Origin: DASUPK01 sp963804595
Lineage (GTDB): Bacteria > Actinomycetota > Thermoleophilia > Solirubrobacterales > 70-9
Length of the DNA stretch: 64,000 nt
Assembly (NCBI GenBank): GCA_963804595.1
Contig: CAWDQZ010000016.1
Span: 14,619 to 78,618, forward strand
Direction: 5' to 3'
Shown: one piece after another, positions 33,381 through 40,980 of the stretch
Layout of the letters: every line of letters begins with the position of its first letter
How positions within the stretch are numbered: position 1 is the stretch's first letter
The notes under the pieces: model-generated
The model's input: only the letters and a program-made list of their open reading frames with translations
Database searches by the model: none
Told to the model about the DNA's origin: nothing
Made by a program: the position numbers and the translations under genes

Positions 33381-34302
33381 CGTACGCCGCGACGATTCGC
33401 TGCACGAGCTTGTGGCGGACGACGTCCTCGCCACCGAACCGGATGAAGTTGATGTCCTCGACCCCGGTGAGGATGTCCCCGACCTCGATCAAGCCGGAGC
33501 GGGAGCCCTTCTCCAGGTCGATCTGGGTGATGTCTCCGGTGACGACGAACTTGGAGCCGAACCCGAGCCGCGTCAGGAACATCTTCATCTGCTCGGGGCT
33601 CGTGTTCTGCGCCTCATCGAGGATCACGAAGGAGTTGTTCAGGCTTCTGCCCCGCATGAAGGCGAGCGGGGCGACCTCGATGGTGCCTCGCTCGAAGTAG
33701 GAGTTCACCCGCTCCGGGTCGAGCATGTCGTAGAGCGCGTCGAACAGCGGCCGCAGATAAGGATCCACCTTCGCCTGGATGTCACCAGGGAGGAAGCCGA
33801 GTCGCTCTCCAGCCTCCACCGCGGGCCGGGTGAGAATCACGCGCTGGACGTCGCCCCTGGAGAGCGCGGCAGCGGCCATGGCGACGGCCAGGAAGGTCTT
33901 GCCGGTCCCAGCGGGGCCGATTCCGAAGGTGATCGTGTGCCCGCGGATCGAGTCGACGTACTGCTTCTGGTTCACGGTCTTCGGCGCGATCCGCGTGTTG
34001 CGGTGCTGCCAGACGACGTCCTCGAGGATCTCAGCCGGGCTCTCGTGCTGGTCGAGGGCGCCGGTCACCGCCTCGATCGTCCCGGGAGCGATCTCGTGGC
34101 CCTGCTGGATCAGGTCGACGAGCTCGGCCACCACGGTCTCCGCGGTGCGGACGTCGCCGGCGTCGCCGTCGAGCGTGAGCACGTTGCCGCGCAGGAAGAG
34201 GTCGACGTCGAGATGGCCCTCCAGCGTCTTCAGGACAGTGTCCTCCGAGCCCGCCAGCTCCGCAGCGACGGTGTTGTCGATGGTCAGCTGCCTACGCGCC
34301 AA
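33328..34302 (-). CDS. PhoH-like ATPase
   Basis: 324 residues. Walker A GPAGTGKTFLAVAMA (about 132-146), Walker B SFVILDEAQNTSPEQMKMFLTRLGFGSKFVVTGDITQIDL and the N-terminal KH-like segment EGHLDVDLFLRGNVLTLDG identify the PhoH family (PhoL/YbeZ type) that partners YbeY in RNA metabolism. Sits between yqeY and ybeY with overlaps at both ends (11 bp and 53 bp). Cytoplasmic; precise role in ribosome maturation not settled. Confidence 0.94.
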   Translation of the reverse strand: MARRQLTIDNTVAAELAGSEDTVLKTLEGHLDVDLFLRGNVLTLDGDAGDVRTAETVVAELVDLIQQGHEIAPGTIEAVTGALDQHESPAEILEDVVWQHRNTRIAPKTVNQKQYVDSIRGHTITFGIGPAGTGKTFLAVAMAAAALSRGDVQRVILTRPAVEAGERLGFLPGDIQAKVDPYLRPLFDALYDMLDPERVNSYFERGTIEVAPLAFMRGRSLNNSFVILDEAQNTSPEQMKMFLTRLGFGSKFVVTGDITQIDLEKGSRSGLIEVGDILTGVEDINFIRFGGEDVVRHKLVQRIVAAYGEAESRSRTRDEDSRSG

Positions 34303-34723
34303 GCTTCTCGCGCACCGCCTGGCTGACCCGCTTGCCGTCGGCCCGACCGCCGACCTTGGGCATCAGCACCTTCATCACGGACCCCACGTCCTTCGGCTCG
34401 CTGGCGCCCGACTCCTCGATCGCGCCGGATACCAGCACGGAGAGCTCCTCGTCGGAAAGCTGCTCGGGCAGATAGCCCTCGATCAGCTTGGCCTCCGCCT
34501 CCTCGGCATCGGCCTGCTCGGTCCGGTCGCCCTCGCGGAGGGCCTCGGCCGCGTCCAGCCGGCGCTTGCGCTCGCGCTGGAGCGCGGCGACCTCGTCGCC
34601 CTTGCCCTCTTTCTGCTCGACCTGGAGGGCGTTGACGACCATCCGGAGCCTGCCGACGCGCTCTCGCTCGCCGGCCTTCATCGCGGTCTTCACGTCCTCC
34701 TGGACCTGCTCGAGGATGCTCAT
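34292..34723 (-). CDS. GatB/YqeY domain protein
   Basis: 143 residues starting MSILEQVQEDVKTAMKAGERERVGRLRMVVNALQVEQ and ending RADGKRVSQAVREKLG, the complete YqeY helical domain related to the tail of the GatB amidotransferase subunit. Thought to bind tRNA, but function unproven. Its start overlaps the stop of the YkvA-like gene (ATGA) and its end overlaps the phoH start by 11 bp. Confidence 0.92.
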   Translation of the reverse strand: MSILEQVQEDVKTAMKAGERERVGRLRMVVNALQVEQKEGKGDEVAALQRERKRRLDAAEALREGDRTEQADAEEAEAKLIEGYLPEQLSDEELSVLVSGAIEESGASEPKDVGSVMKVLMPKVGGRADGKRVSQAVREKLGA

Positions 34724-35178
34724 GGCCTAAGCGTAGTGTGAGGCGAGGCCGCTCCGTTCGTGTCGAGGCCGGCGGCGCGGAGCACGAGGGTGAGCGACGC
34801 CTCCGGCCCCGGCCAGGCCGCCCGAACCAATTCGATGCCCCCGCCGCGCACCACGACCCGGAGGGCAAGACCGAGCACGACGGCGTCATCGAGCTGCCCG
34901 ATGCCGGGCAGGAAGTCCGGGACGAGGTCTATCGGGAGGGCGAGATAACCCAGGACAAGGAAGAGGAGCATCCTCCTGGGGCGGGAGATTCTGGAATCTC
35001 GTGCCAGCCGTGAGACCAGCACGAGGCAGTCGGGAATGAAGCCGGCGAGTGCACGGGCGTCCTCGCGGCGGCCGGCGGCGATCAGCGCTGCGATGCCGAC
35101 CACGTACAGACCTACGACGATCAAGAGAAGGCCCCAGGGCCAGAAGGGGACGTTCTCGGGATTCACAGCGGCGGTCAT
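34720..35178 (-). CDS. YkvA/DUF1232 family membrane protein
   Basis: 152 residues. An N-terminal helix (PFWPWGLLLIVVGLYVVGIAALIAAG, about 11-36) and the DUF1232 core RMLLFLVLGYLALPIDLVPDFLPGIGQLDDAVVLGLALR with its LPIDLVPDFLPGIGxLDD signature. Unknown function, membrane located. First gene of the overlapping chain ykvA-yqeY-phoH-ybeY-era. No Shine-Dalgarno evident. Confidence 0.88.
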   Translation of the reverse strand: MTAAVNPENVPFWPWGLLLIVVGLYVVGIAALIAAGRREDARALAGFIPDCLVLVSRLARDSRISRPRRMLLFLVLGYLALPIDLVPDFLPGIGQLDDAVVLGLALRVVVRGGGIELVRAAWPGPEASLTLVLRAAGLDTNGAASPHTTLRP

Positions 35179-35232
35179 TCGAAGCGTTGTCGGATTTCCT
35201 GGCCTATGCCCGGATAACTCGACAAATTGCCC

Positions 35233-36057
35233 TCACGGCAGGTCGGCACGCTCGACATCGCCGAGCGGCAGTTGGAGGAACCGCGTGCCGAGCTCGCGGA
35301 ACGAATCCGGGTCTCCGGTGCAGATGAACCGATAGGTCCCCTCTTCGTTGCCGGCTTTCGCGAGTCCAGCGCCCGTCAGGACCCTCTCGGCGGTCGCCGC
35401 GATCGCATGACCCGCCGTGACCAGGCGCACCTCCCGTCCGAGGACGCGCTGGAGCATGGGCCCCACCAGCGGATAGTGCGTGCAGCCGAGGATCACGGTG
35501 TCCACCTCCGCCCGCTTGAGCGGAGCGCAATAGGAGCGCACCATCTCCACGACGCTGTCGGAGAAGGGGAAGCCGCGCTGGATGACCGCGGCGAGGTCCG
35601 GCGCCTCGACCTCGGTGACGGTCAGCGCCCGCTGCTGGGCGGCAAGCGCCTTCAGGTAGGCCCCGCTCCTGACGGTCGCCGGGGTAGCCAGAACCCCGAC
35701 GTTGCCGTTGTTGGTCAGGGCAGCCGCGATCTCGGCCTCGGGCTCGATGACTGCCACCACCTCGACCCCCGCTTCGGCGGCGATCTCCCGAGCCGCCTGC
35801 TGACCCGCGGACGCGGCCGAGTTGCAGGCGATCACCAGCAGCTTCGCTCCGCGTTCGAGCAGGTAGCGGCTCACCTGCTGCACGTGCTGGCGGAGCTCTT
35901 CGGGCCTGCGCGCGCCGTACGGAAAGCGGGCGTCGTCGCCGAGGTAGACGTAGTCCTCCTCAGGCAGCGAGACCAGGCACTCGTGGAGCACCGTGAGCCC
36001 CCCGACCCCCGAGTCGAACATCGCGATCGGTAGGTCCGGCTTGAGCTCCGCCTCCAT
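35233..36057 (-). CDS. murI: Glutamate racemase
   Basis: 274 residues. The two catalytic Cys are in VIACNSAASAG (about 75-85) and ILGCTHYPL (about 188-196), with IAMFDSGVGGLTVLHE at the start. Makes D-Glu for peptidoglycan. ATG at 36055-36057 overlaps the prmA stop (TGATG), coupling it to hrcA-dnaJ-prmA. The C-terminal 30 residues extend a little beyond the shortest MurI proteins. Assignment secure. Confidence 0.96.
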   Translation of the reverse strand: MEAELKPDLPIAMFDSGVGGLTVLHECLVSLPEEDYVYLGDDARFPYGARRPEELRQHVQQVSRYLLERGAKLLVIACNSAASAGQQAAREIAAEAGVEVVAVIEPEAEIAAALTNNGNVGVLATPATVRSGAYLKALAAQQRALTVTEVEAPDLAAVIQRGFPFSDSVVEMVRSYCAPLKRAEVDTVILGCTHYPLVGPMLQRVLGREVRLVTAGHAIAATAERVLTGAGLAKAGNEEGTYRFICTGDPDSFRELGTRFLQLPLGDVERADLP

Positions 36058-36887
36058 CAGCCCGTCGTCGCCCGGATCAGCAGGGCCCCCCATTCCCGCT
36101 CGGTGATCCGTCGGTCCTCCCGGAACCCGACCGCTGCGAAAGCCTCCGCCACCTGGTCGATCTCGCTCTCCAGCATCCCCGAGCAGACCAGCGTCGACGG
36201 CGGCGTGGCGCCTGTCTGCAGATGGCGCGCGCAGTCCCGAAGCAGGTTCGCGGTCAGGTTGGCGACGACGGTCGGAGCGATCGGCGGCACCTGCTGGCGG
36301 ATGTCGACCCGCTCGACGATCAGGTCGACGCCGTTCGCCGCGGCGTTCGCCCGCGCGGTCTCGAGCGACGCCTCCTCGCGGTCGCAGCCCTCCACCGGCT
36401 CCCAGCCGAGCTTGGCCGCGGTGATCGCGAGCACGCCGGAGCCGGTGCCCCAGTCGGCAATCGGACCACTCGCGTCTCCAGCCTGCTCGAGTTCGATCAA
36501 GAGGGCGAGGCAGAGCCGGGTCGTCGGGTGGCCACCGGTGCCGAAAGCGCGACCGGGATCGACGACGACATCGATCAGGCCGTCCTGCGGCTCCCACCAG
36601 GAGGGCCGGACTCCGACCCTGCCCGCCACCTCGATCGGACGGTGAAAGTCGGCCCACCGATCGGCCCAGTCGTCCGGAACCGAGGTCGTGGCGACGTCGA
36701 CGAGGGCGCCGCCCGCAGCCGCCTGCAGCTCACCCAGCTCAGGGACCTCGCCGGGCGGACCGTAGATCGCGAACTCGACCCAGCCGGGCCCGCGCTCTTC
36801 CTCGAGCCCGTTGGGCGCGAGCTCGAGCAGGTTGGCCATCACGTGCTCTGCGTACTCGGGCTCGCAGCGAACCGCGAGACGGATCAT
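36057..36887 (-). CDS. prmA: Ribosomal protein L11 methyltransferase-like protein
   Basis: 276 residues. The SAM-binding motif is DWGTGSGVLAITAAKLG, preceded by the family segment VDPGRAFGTGGHPTTRLCLALL and followed by VVANLTANLL (the NPPY-like motif of PrmA is NLTANLL). Trimethylates L11 in E. coli. The N-terminal substrate-recognition domain is present (IRLAVRCEPEYAEHVMANLLELAPNGLEEE). ATG overlaps the dnaJ stop. dnaJ-prmA adjacency is widespread. Confidence 0.93.
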   Translation of the reverse strand: MIRLAVRCEPEYAEHVMANLLELAPNGLEEERGPGWVEFAIYGPPGEVPELGELQAAAGGALVDVATTSVPDDWADRWADFHRPIEVAGRVGVRPSWWEPQDGLIDVVVDPGRAFGTGGHPTTRLCLALLIELEQAGDASGPIADWGTGSGVLAITAAKLGWEPVEGCDREEASLETARANAAANGVDLIVERVDIRQQVPPIAPTVVANLTANLLRDCARHLQTGATPPSTLVCSGMLESEIDQVAEAFAAVGFREDRRITEREWGALLIRATTG

Positions 36888-37960
36888 CTCCGAGGGGAAG
36901 GCTGCCGGTCGAGCGCATCGGCCAGGCGCTCGGCCGCCTCCCGCTGCTCGGGATCGAGGTCCGTGGGCACGACCAGTTCGAAGACGACGTGCTGGTCGCC
37001 GCGGCGTCCGCCATGCAGGGGAGGCAGCCCGCGCCCGCGGAGCAGTCCGACGTCGCCATGCTGGGTGCCCGGGCGAACGGCGATCGCGACCTCTCCCTGC
37101 AGCGTTGGCACGAACACCTCGCCGCCCACGATCGCCGTGGTGACAGGGACCTCCGCCCGAGCGATCAGCTCGGTCCCCTGGCGCGTGAAGCGCTCGTCGG
37201 GCGCGACCCCCACCTCGACATACAGATCGCCCTGCCGGGCGCCCGCCGGTCCCGCGTGTCCCGCGCCGGCGATCCGGATCCGCTGACCGTCCTCGACCCC
37301 GGCCGGGATGTCGACCTCCCAGGCCCGCGTTTCGCCGACGCGGCCCGCACCCCCGCAGCGCTCGCATGGGGTCTGCGGGACGCGGCCTTCGCCGCCGCAG
37401 CGGTCGCAGGGCGTCGCGCGCACCACTTGTCCGAAGATGCTCTGGCTCACCTGCTGCAGCTGACCCGACCCGCCGCACTTCGGGCAGGTCTCGATCGGAG
37501 TGCCGGGCTCCGCGCCGTTTCCGCGACAGCGCTCGCACACGGCGATCGCCTCGAAAGAGACCTCCCGATTCTGCTCCTCGAGCACATCGCCCAGCTCCAG
37601 CTCCACGACGGCCGCGATGTCCGCTCCGGCACTTCGTGCTCTGCGGAGGCCGCCGAACGGGTCAGAGCCTCCGAAAATCGCATCGAAGATGTCCTGGAGG
37701 CCGCCGGTTGTCGAGCTCGCCTCGAATCCGTCGAAGCGCAGCCCCTTGTGGCCGAAGGCGTCATAGGTCTCCCGCCGCTGCGCGTCGGAGAGGACCTCAT
37801 AGGCCTCGGCCGCCTCCTTGAATTTCTCCTCGGCCTCCGGATCGTGGGCGTTGACGTCCGGATGCAGGTCGCGGGCGAGCCTGCGGAATGCCTTCTTGAT
37901 CTCGCCTTCGGAGGCACTCCGGTCGACCCCCAGCACCTGGTAGTAGTCGCGTTTGGTCAT
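36884..37960 (-). CDS. dnaJ: Chaperone DnaJ
   Basis: 358 residues. J domain (1-70) with DLHPDVN, a short Gly/Phe-poor linker, four CxxCxGxG zinc modules (about 127-200: CERCRGNG, CPKCGGSG, CDRCGGEG, CERCGGAG) and the C-terminal substrate-binding domains. Stimulates DnaK ATPase. The Gly/Phe-rich segment is reduced compared with E. coli. Nine bp after hrcA, so regulated with it; no dnaK or grpE in the window. Confidence 0.96.
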   Translation of the reverse strand: MTKRDYYQVLGVDRSASEGEIKKAFRRLARDLHPDVNAHDPEAEEKFKEAAEAYEVLSDAQRRETYDAFGHKGLRFDGFEASSTTGGLQDIFDAIFGGSDPFGGLRRARSAGADIAAVVELELGDVLEEQNREVSFEAIAVCERCRGNGAEPGTPIETCPKCGGSGQLQQVSQSIFGQVVRATPCDRCGGEGRVPQTPCERCGGAGRVGETRAWEVDIPAGVEDGQRIRIAGAGHAGPAGARQGDLYVEVGVAPDERFTRQGTELIARAEVPVTTAIVGGEVFVPTLQGEVAIAVRPGTQHGDVGLLRGRGLPPLHGGRRGDQHVVFELVVPTDLDPEQREAAERLADALDRQPSPRR

Positions 37961-37969
37961 CCGGCCGGG

Positions 37970-38998
37970 CTACTCGTCATAGACGGTCTCGAAGAAGCGG
38001 GAGAGCTCGCCGGCGGCGCCCCGCACGCTGGCGATCGCGGTCGCGTAGTCCATCCGCAGCGGACCGATGATTCCCACCGATCCCAGATTGCGGTAACCGA
38101 GCCCGTAGTTCGCGCCCACCACGCTGACCGACCGCAGCTCCGGGGCCGGGTTCTCGCCGCCGATCCAGACGAAGACCGAGCGCTGGTCGATCGCAGTGCG
38201 GAGTGCCCGAAGGACGTTCACGCGTCGCTCGAGAGTCCGCATCAGGTCGTCGGCGTGCGGCAGGTCGGCGAGGTGCTCCTCGGAGAGCAGCCGCGCCGCG
38301 CCATCGACGTAGAGCGTGTCCTCGGCCGACTCCTCGAGGTCCGTGAAGGCGCTCGAGATCTCGGCCAGGAAGCCGTTCTCCTGCTCGCCGAGCTCGGGAT
38401 CTCGCAGCCGGTCGGCCACCATCCGGGCGCCGAGCCCGAGGCCCGCGAGGCGTTCGTTCAGATAGCTCGCTGCCCACTCGACCAGACCTGGATCCACCTC
38501 CTGCTCGAAGGTGAAGGCCCGCTTGGTCACACCACCGTTGGAGGCGATCACCACGACCATCACCACGCGCGGCTGGAGTCGCAGCACCTCGATGCGGTGA
38601 ATCGTGGCCGTGTGGAGCGGTGGCGCGGTGACCAGCGCCACCAGATCGGTGACCTGTGAGAGGGCGGTCGTCGTCTCGCGAATCGCCACATCGACCTCAC
38701 GGCGCATTCGCGTGAGGCCGAGGTCGTCCGACGTCGGGCGCGGCAGACGATCCTGCCGCTCCAGTAGCTGCTCGACGTAGAAGCGGTAGCCGGTGTCGGT
38801 GGGAACGCGGCCGGCGGACGTGTGCGGGTGGGTGAGGAAACCATCCTCCTCGAGACTGGCAAGCTCGGCGCGAACGGTGGAGGAGCTCCAGTCGATATCC
38901 AATCGGTTCGCGAGCGCGCGCGAGCCGACCGGGCGCCCGTCATCGACGTAGCGCTCGACTAGGAGTCTCAGGATCTGGCTCTGGCGTTCGCTCAGCAC
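37970..38998 (-). CDS. hrcA: Heat-inducible transcription repressor HrcA
   Basis: 342 residues. Winged-helix N-terminus (LSERQSQILRLLVERYVDDGRPVGSRALANRLDIDWSSSTVRAELASLEEDGFL) plus the long GAF-like and dimerisation domains with ENPAPELRSVSVVGANYGLG and GIIGPLRMDYATAIASVRG. Represses groE/dnaK operons by binding CIRCE. I see no CIRCE (TTAGCACTC-N9-GAGTGCTAA) upstream. GTG start, TATCCT 7 nt upstream: leaderless type. First gene of hrcA-dnaJ-prmA-murI. Confidence 0.96.
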   Translation of the reverse strand: MLSERQSQILRLLVERYVDDGRPVGSRALANRLDIDWSSSTVRAELASLEEDGFLTHPHTSAGRVPTDTGYRFYVEQLLERQDRLPRPTSDDLGLTRMRREVDVAIRETTTALSQVTDLVALVTAPPLHTATIHRIEVLRLQPRVVMVVVIASNGGVTKRAFTFEQEVDPGLVEWAASYLNERLAGLGLGARMVADRLRDPELGEQENGFLAEISSAFTDLEESAEDTLYVDGAARLLSEEHLADLPHADDLMRTLERRVNVLRALRTAIDQRSVFVWIGGENPAPELRSVSVVGANYGLGYRNLGSVGIIGPLRMDYATAIASVRGAAGELSRFFETVYDE

Positions 38999-39022
38999 AG
39001 CGTTAAGGATAGGAACGCCGCG

Positions 39023-39418
39023 CTACGGGACCTGAACCTCGGCCTCCGCGTTGCGGATCACCTGGTTGTCCCCCTGCGCAGCGACCGTGTCGACGACCAC
39101 GCGGTCGCCCTCGGCCTCCTTGATGGTCCCGCTCACCACCAGCTGCTGCTCGGGGAAGCCCATACCCCTGAACTGGACGGAAAGCCGCTTCAGGGCTCGC
39201 GGATCGCCGTCCGCGAGCTGGGCGCTGCCCCGCGCCACCTGGGCCATCATCCAGAGCCCGTGGAGGATGTTCTGCGGGAGTCCGACGGCCCTGGCGAACT
39301 CCGGGTCGATGTGGATCGGGTTGAAGTCGCCGGAGGCCCCGGCGTAGCGGTGAGGCAGGTACTTGTCCGGCGTCACCTTGAGCTCCGGGATCGAGTCGCC
39401 GGTCTTCAGCTCAGCCAT
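39023..39418 (-). CDS. MaoC-like (R)-hydroxyacyl dehydratase, HadB type
   Basis: 131 residues. The hydratase-2 motif YAGASGDFNPIHIDPEFARAVGLP (Asp and His catalytic) is near residues 26-49, then ILHGLWMMAQVARG. Length and sequence match the catalytic subunit of actinobacterial HadAB dehydratases. ATG overlaps the stop of the upstream partner (TGATG). Together they would dehydrate (3R)-hydroxyacyl thioesters, in fatty acid synthesis or beta-oxidation. Confidence 0.88.
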   Translation of the reverse strand: MAELKTGDSIPELKVTPDKYLPHRYAGASGDFNPIHIDPEFARAVGLPQNILHGLWMMAQVARGSAQLADGDPRALKRLSVQFRGMGFPEQQLVVSGTIKEAEGDRVVVDTVAAQGDNQVIRNAEAEVQVP

Positions 39419-39858
39419 CAGACGCCCCTCACGATGTTGGTCCACGTTCCCTTCACGGTTTGCGCCCCATCCTGATTGGTCGAGATGGTCTCGAAGACGT
39501 AGAAGCCCTTCCCATCCTTCTCGTAGATCTCCCCGCAAGCGGCGGTCGTCGAGACCAGATCACCGTCGCAGACCGGCTCGTCCCAGACGAACTCCTGGGA
39601 GCCATGAAGCATCGTCGCCAGGTTGATGCCGATCTCCGGGTCGAGGATCGCGGGGGCCATCGCACGGGCGCTGTAGACGACGCAGAACATCGGCGGGGCG
39701 ACCAGATCCCGAAAGCCTGCGGACTTGGCTGCCTCGTGATCGTGGTGGACGGGATTCTCGGCCCCGATGGCGTTCGCGAACTCGCGCACCTTCTCGGCCC
39801 CGACCTCATAGGTGACCGGGTCCCACTGCTTGCCTATGGCGTCCGTCCTAACCGGCAT
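39418..39858 (-). CDS. MaoC N-terminal (FAS1-type dehydratase) protein, HadA type
   Basis: 146 residues opening MPVRTDAIGKQWDPVTYEVGAEKVREFANAIGAENPVHHD, then AAKSAGFRDLVAPPMFCVVY and HGSQEFVWDEPVCDGD. This is the non-catalytic, substrate-binding hotdog subunit (HadA/HadC-like). Partner of the HadB-type gene that overlaps its stop. The long upstream frame extension to 40263 is an artefact; ATG at 39856-39858 gives the family N-terminus. Confidence 0.88.
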   Translation of the reverse strand: MPVRTDAIGKQWDPVTYEVGAEKVREFANAIGAENPVHHDHEAAKSAGFRDLVAPPMFCVVYSARAMAPAILDPEIGINLATMLHGSQEFVWDEPVCDGDLVSTTAACGEIYEKDGKGFYVFETISTNQDGAQTVKGTWTNIVRGV

Positions 39859-39952
39859 TCGGCGGCGGGATTTTAGGCGTGGAGCCGATTCCGGCGCTTT
39901 CCCGGGGGCTAGGGTAGGTACCGAGTGAGTTCGGCCCGAAGGTAGGTATCCG

Positions 39953-40570
39953 GTGTCTCCGTTCCTGACCACAAGGGATCCGCAGGGCGGCATGCGCTTC
40001 CGCCCCTTTGCCATCCCCCTGATCATCGCCGCGATCTGCACCTCCGTCGCCGGGGCGATGTCACTCTCGAGCACGGAGCTCGGCGCGGGGATCGGAATGG
40101 CCGTGGGAGCCGTGGCCGCGACCTCGTTGATCGTCTTCGCCGCGCGCGCGACGCCGGACGGCGCGCTCGAGGTGGCGCGAAGCGAGGAACCCGGGCACCG
40201 GGTCCTGGTGGTCGCGGTCACCGAGGCGACGCCGGCGGCGGCGCAGCAGATCGCCGACATCACGGGGTCTCCCTCCGATGTGCGCCTCCTGGTCCCGGTC
40301 CCCAGCCACCGCCTCGACCGCTGGCTCTCGGCCGAGGACGACGCCCGCCACGAAGCCGAAGCGCGACTCGCCCGCTCGGCGGGAGTGCTGGTCGCGGCCG
40401 GGCTGCCGGTCAGCGGATCGGTCGGCGATCACGACCCGGCCCAGGCGCTCGAGGACGAGCTGCGCGGCTACCCCGCAGATGAGGTCGTGCTGCTCAGTGA
40501 GGGGAAGAAGGACCCGCTCCGCAAGGTCGAGCTTCGGCTCGGCCTCCCCCTGCGCCGCGTCAGCGGCTAG
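39953..40570 (+). CDS. Membrane protein with C-terminal universal-stress-like domain
   Basis: 205 residues. Two N-terminal helices (about 18-38 and 43-66), then a soluble domain with VLVVAVTEATPAAAQQIADITG, RLLVPVPSHRLDRWL, GVLVAAGLPVSGSVGDHDPAQALEDELRGYPADEVVLLSEG. The pattern of strands and the VGDHDPAQAL/DEVVLL arrangement resembles UspA-like nucleotide-binding folds. Function unknown. GTG start preceded by AGGTAGG. Convergent with the NTF2-like gene (overlap 4 bp). Confidence 0.68.
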   Translation: MSPFLTTRDPQGGMRFRPFAIPLIIAAICTSVAGAMSLSSTELGAGIGMAVGAVAATSLIVFAARATPDGALEVARSEEPGHRVLVVAVTEATPAAAQQIADITGSPSDVRLLVPVPSHRLDRWLSAEDDARHEAEARLARSAGVLVAAGLPVSGSVGDHDPAQALEDELRGYPADEVVLLSEGKKDPLRKVELRLGLPLRRVSG

Positions 40571-40980
40571 CTCGCCTCGCGCAGGCGGGCCATCTCGACG
40601 GCATCCTCGGTCGTCGGCAGCATGGCGAGATAGGTGCACATGCCCCGGTCGTCGACGTCGAAGAGGAAGGCCAGCTCCATGCTCACCTCGATGCCGCCAC
40701 GTCCACGGCCCTCCTGGTGGACGCTCGTCACCACATGGCGATCGCCGACCGGTTCGTTGTCGGTGACCTCCGCGCTGACCTCCTCCCAGGCGTCGACCCA
40801 GGCGGTGATCCAGGCGACGAACCCGTCGTGCCCGCTGTACTGCCCGGCGTTCGCCATCTCCGGAGACGCATAGACCTCCACGTCTTCGGAGAGCGCGGCG
40901 AGCATCGTCGGCATGTCCCCCTCGTTGAAGGCGCTCATGCCCGTCTCAGCGAGCGCGATCCGCTGCTCGCTACTTGCCAT
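40567..40980 (-). CDS. SnoaL/NTF2-like fold protein
   Basis: 137 residues with the cone-shaped NTF2 pattern: N-terminal helix QRIALAETGMSAFNEGDMPTMLAALSEDVEVYAS, GHDGFVAWITAWVDAWEEVSAEVTDNEPVGDRHVVTSVHQEGRGRGGIEVSMELAFLFDVDDRGMCTYLAMLP. Such proteins include isomerases, cyclases and many of unknown role. Its ATG overlaps the end of lepA by 11 bp, so it is translationally linked to lepA. Confidence 0.8.
   Translation of the reverse strand: MASSEQRIALAETGMSAFNEGDMPTMLAALSEDVEVYASPEMANAGQYSGHDGFVAWITAWVDAWEEVSAEVTDNEPVGDRHVVTSVHQEGRGRGGIEVSMELAFLFDVDDRGMCTYLAMLPTTEDAVEMARLREAS

Noticed and set aside
34724..35178. Plus-strand ORFs opposite the YkvA-like gene
   Set aside because: The minus-strand protein carries the full DUF1232 signature; the plus-strand readings are low-complexity.
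38999..39022. CIRCE element for HrcA
   Set aside because: No TTAGCACTC-N9-GAGTGCTAA match in or near the gap upstream of hrcA.
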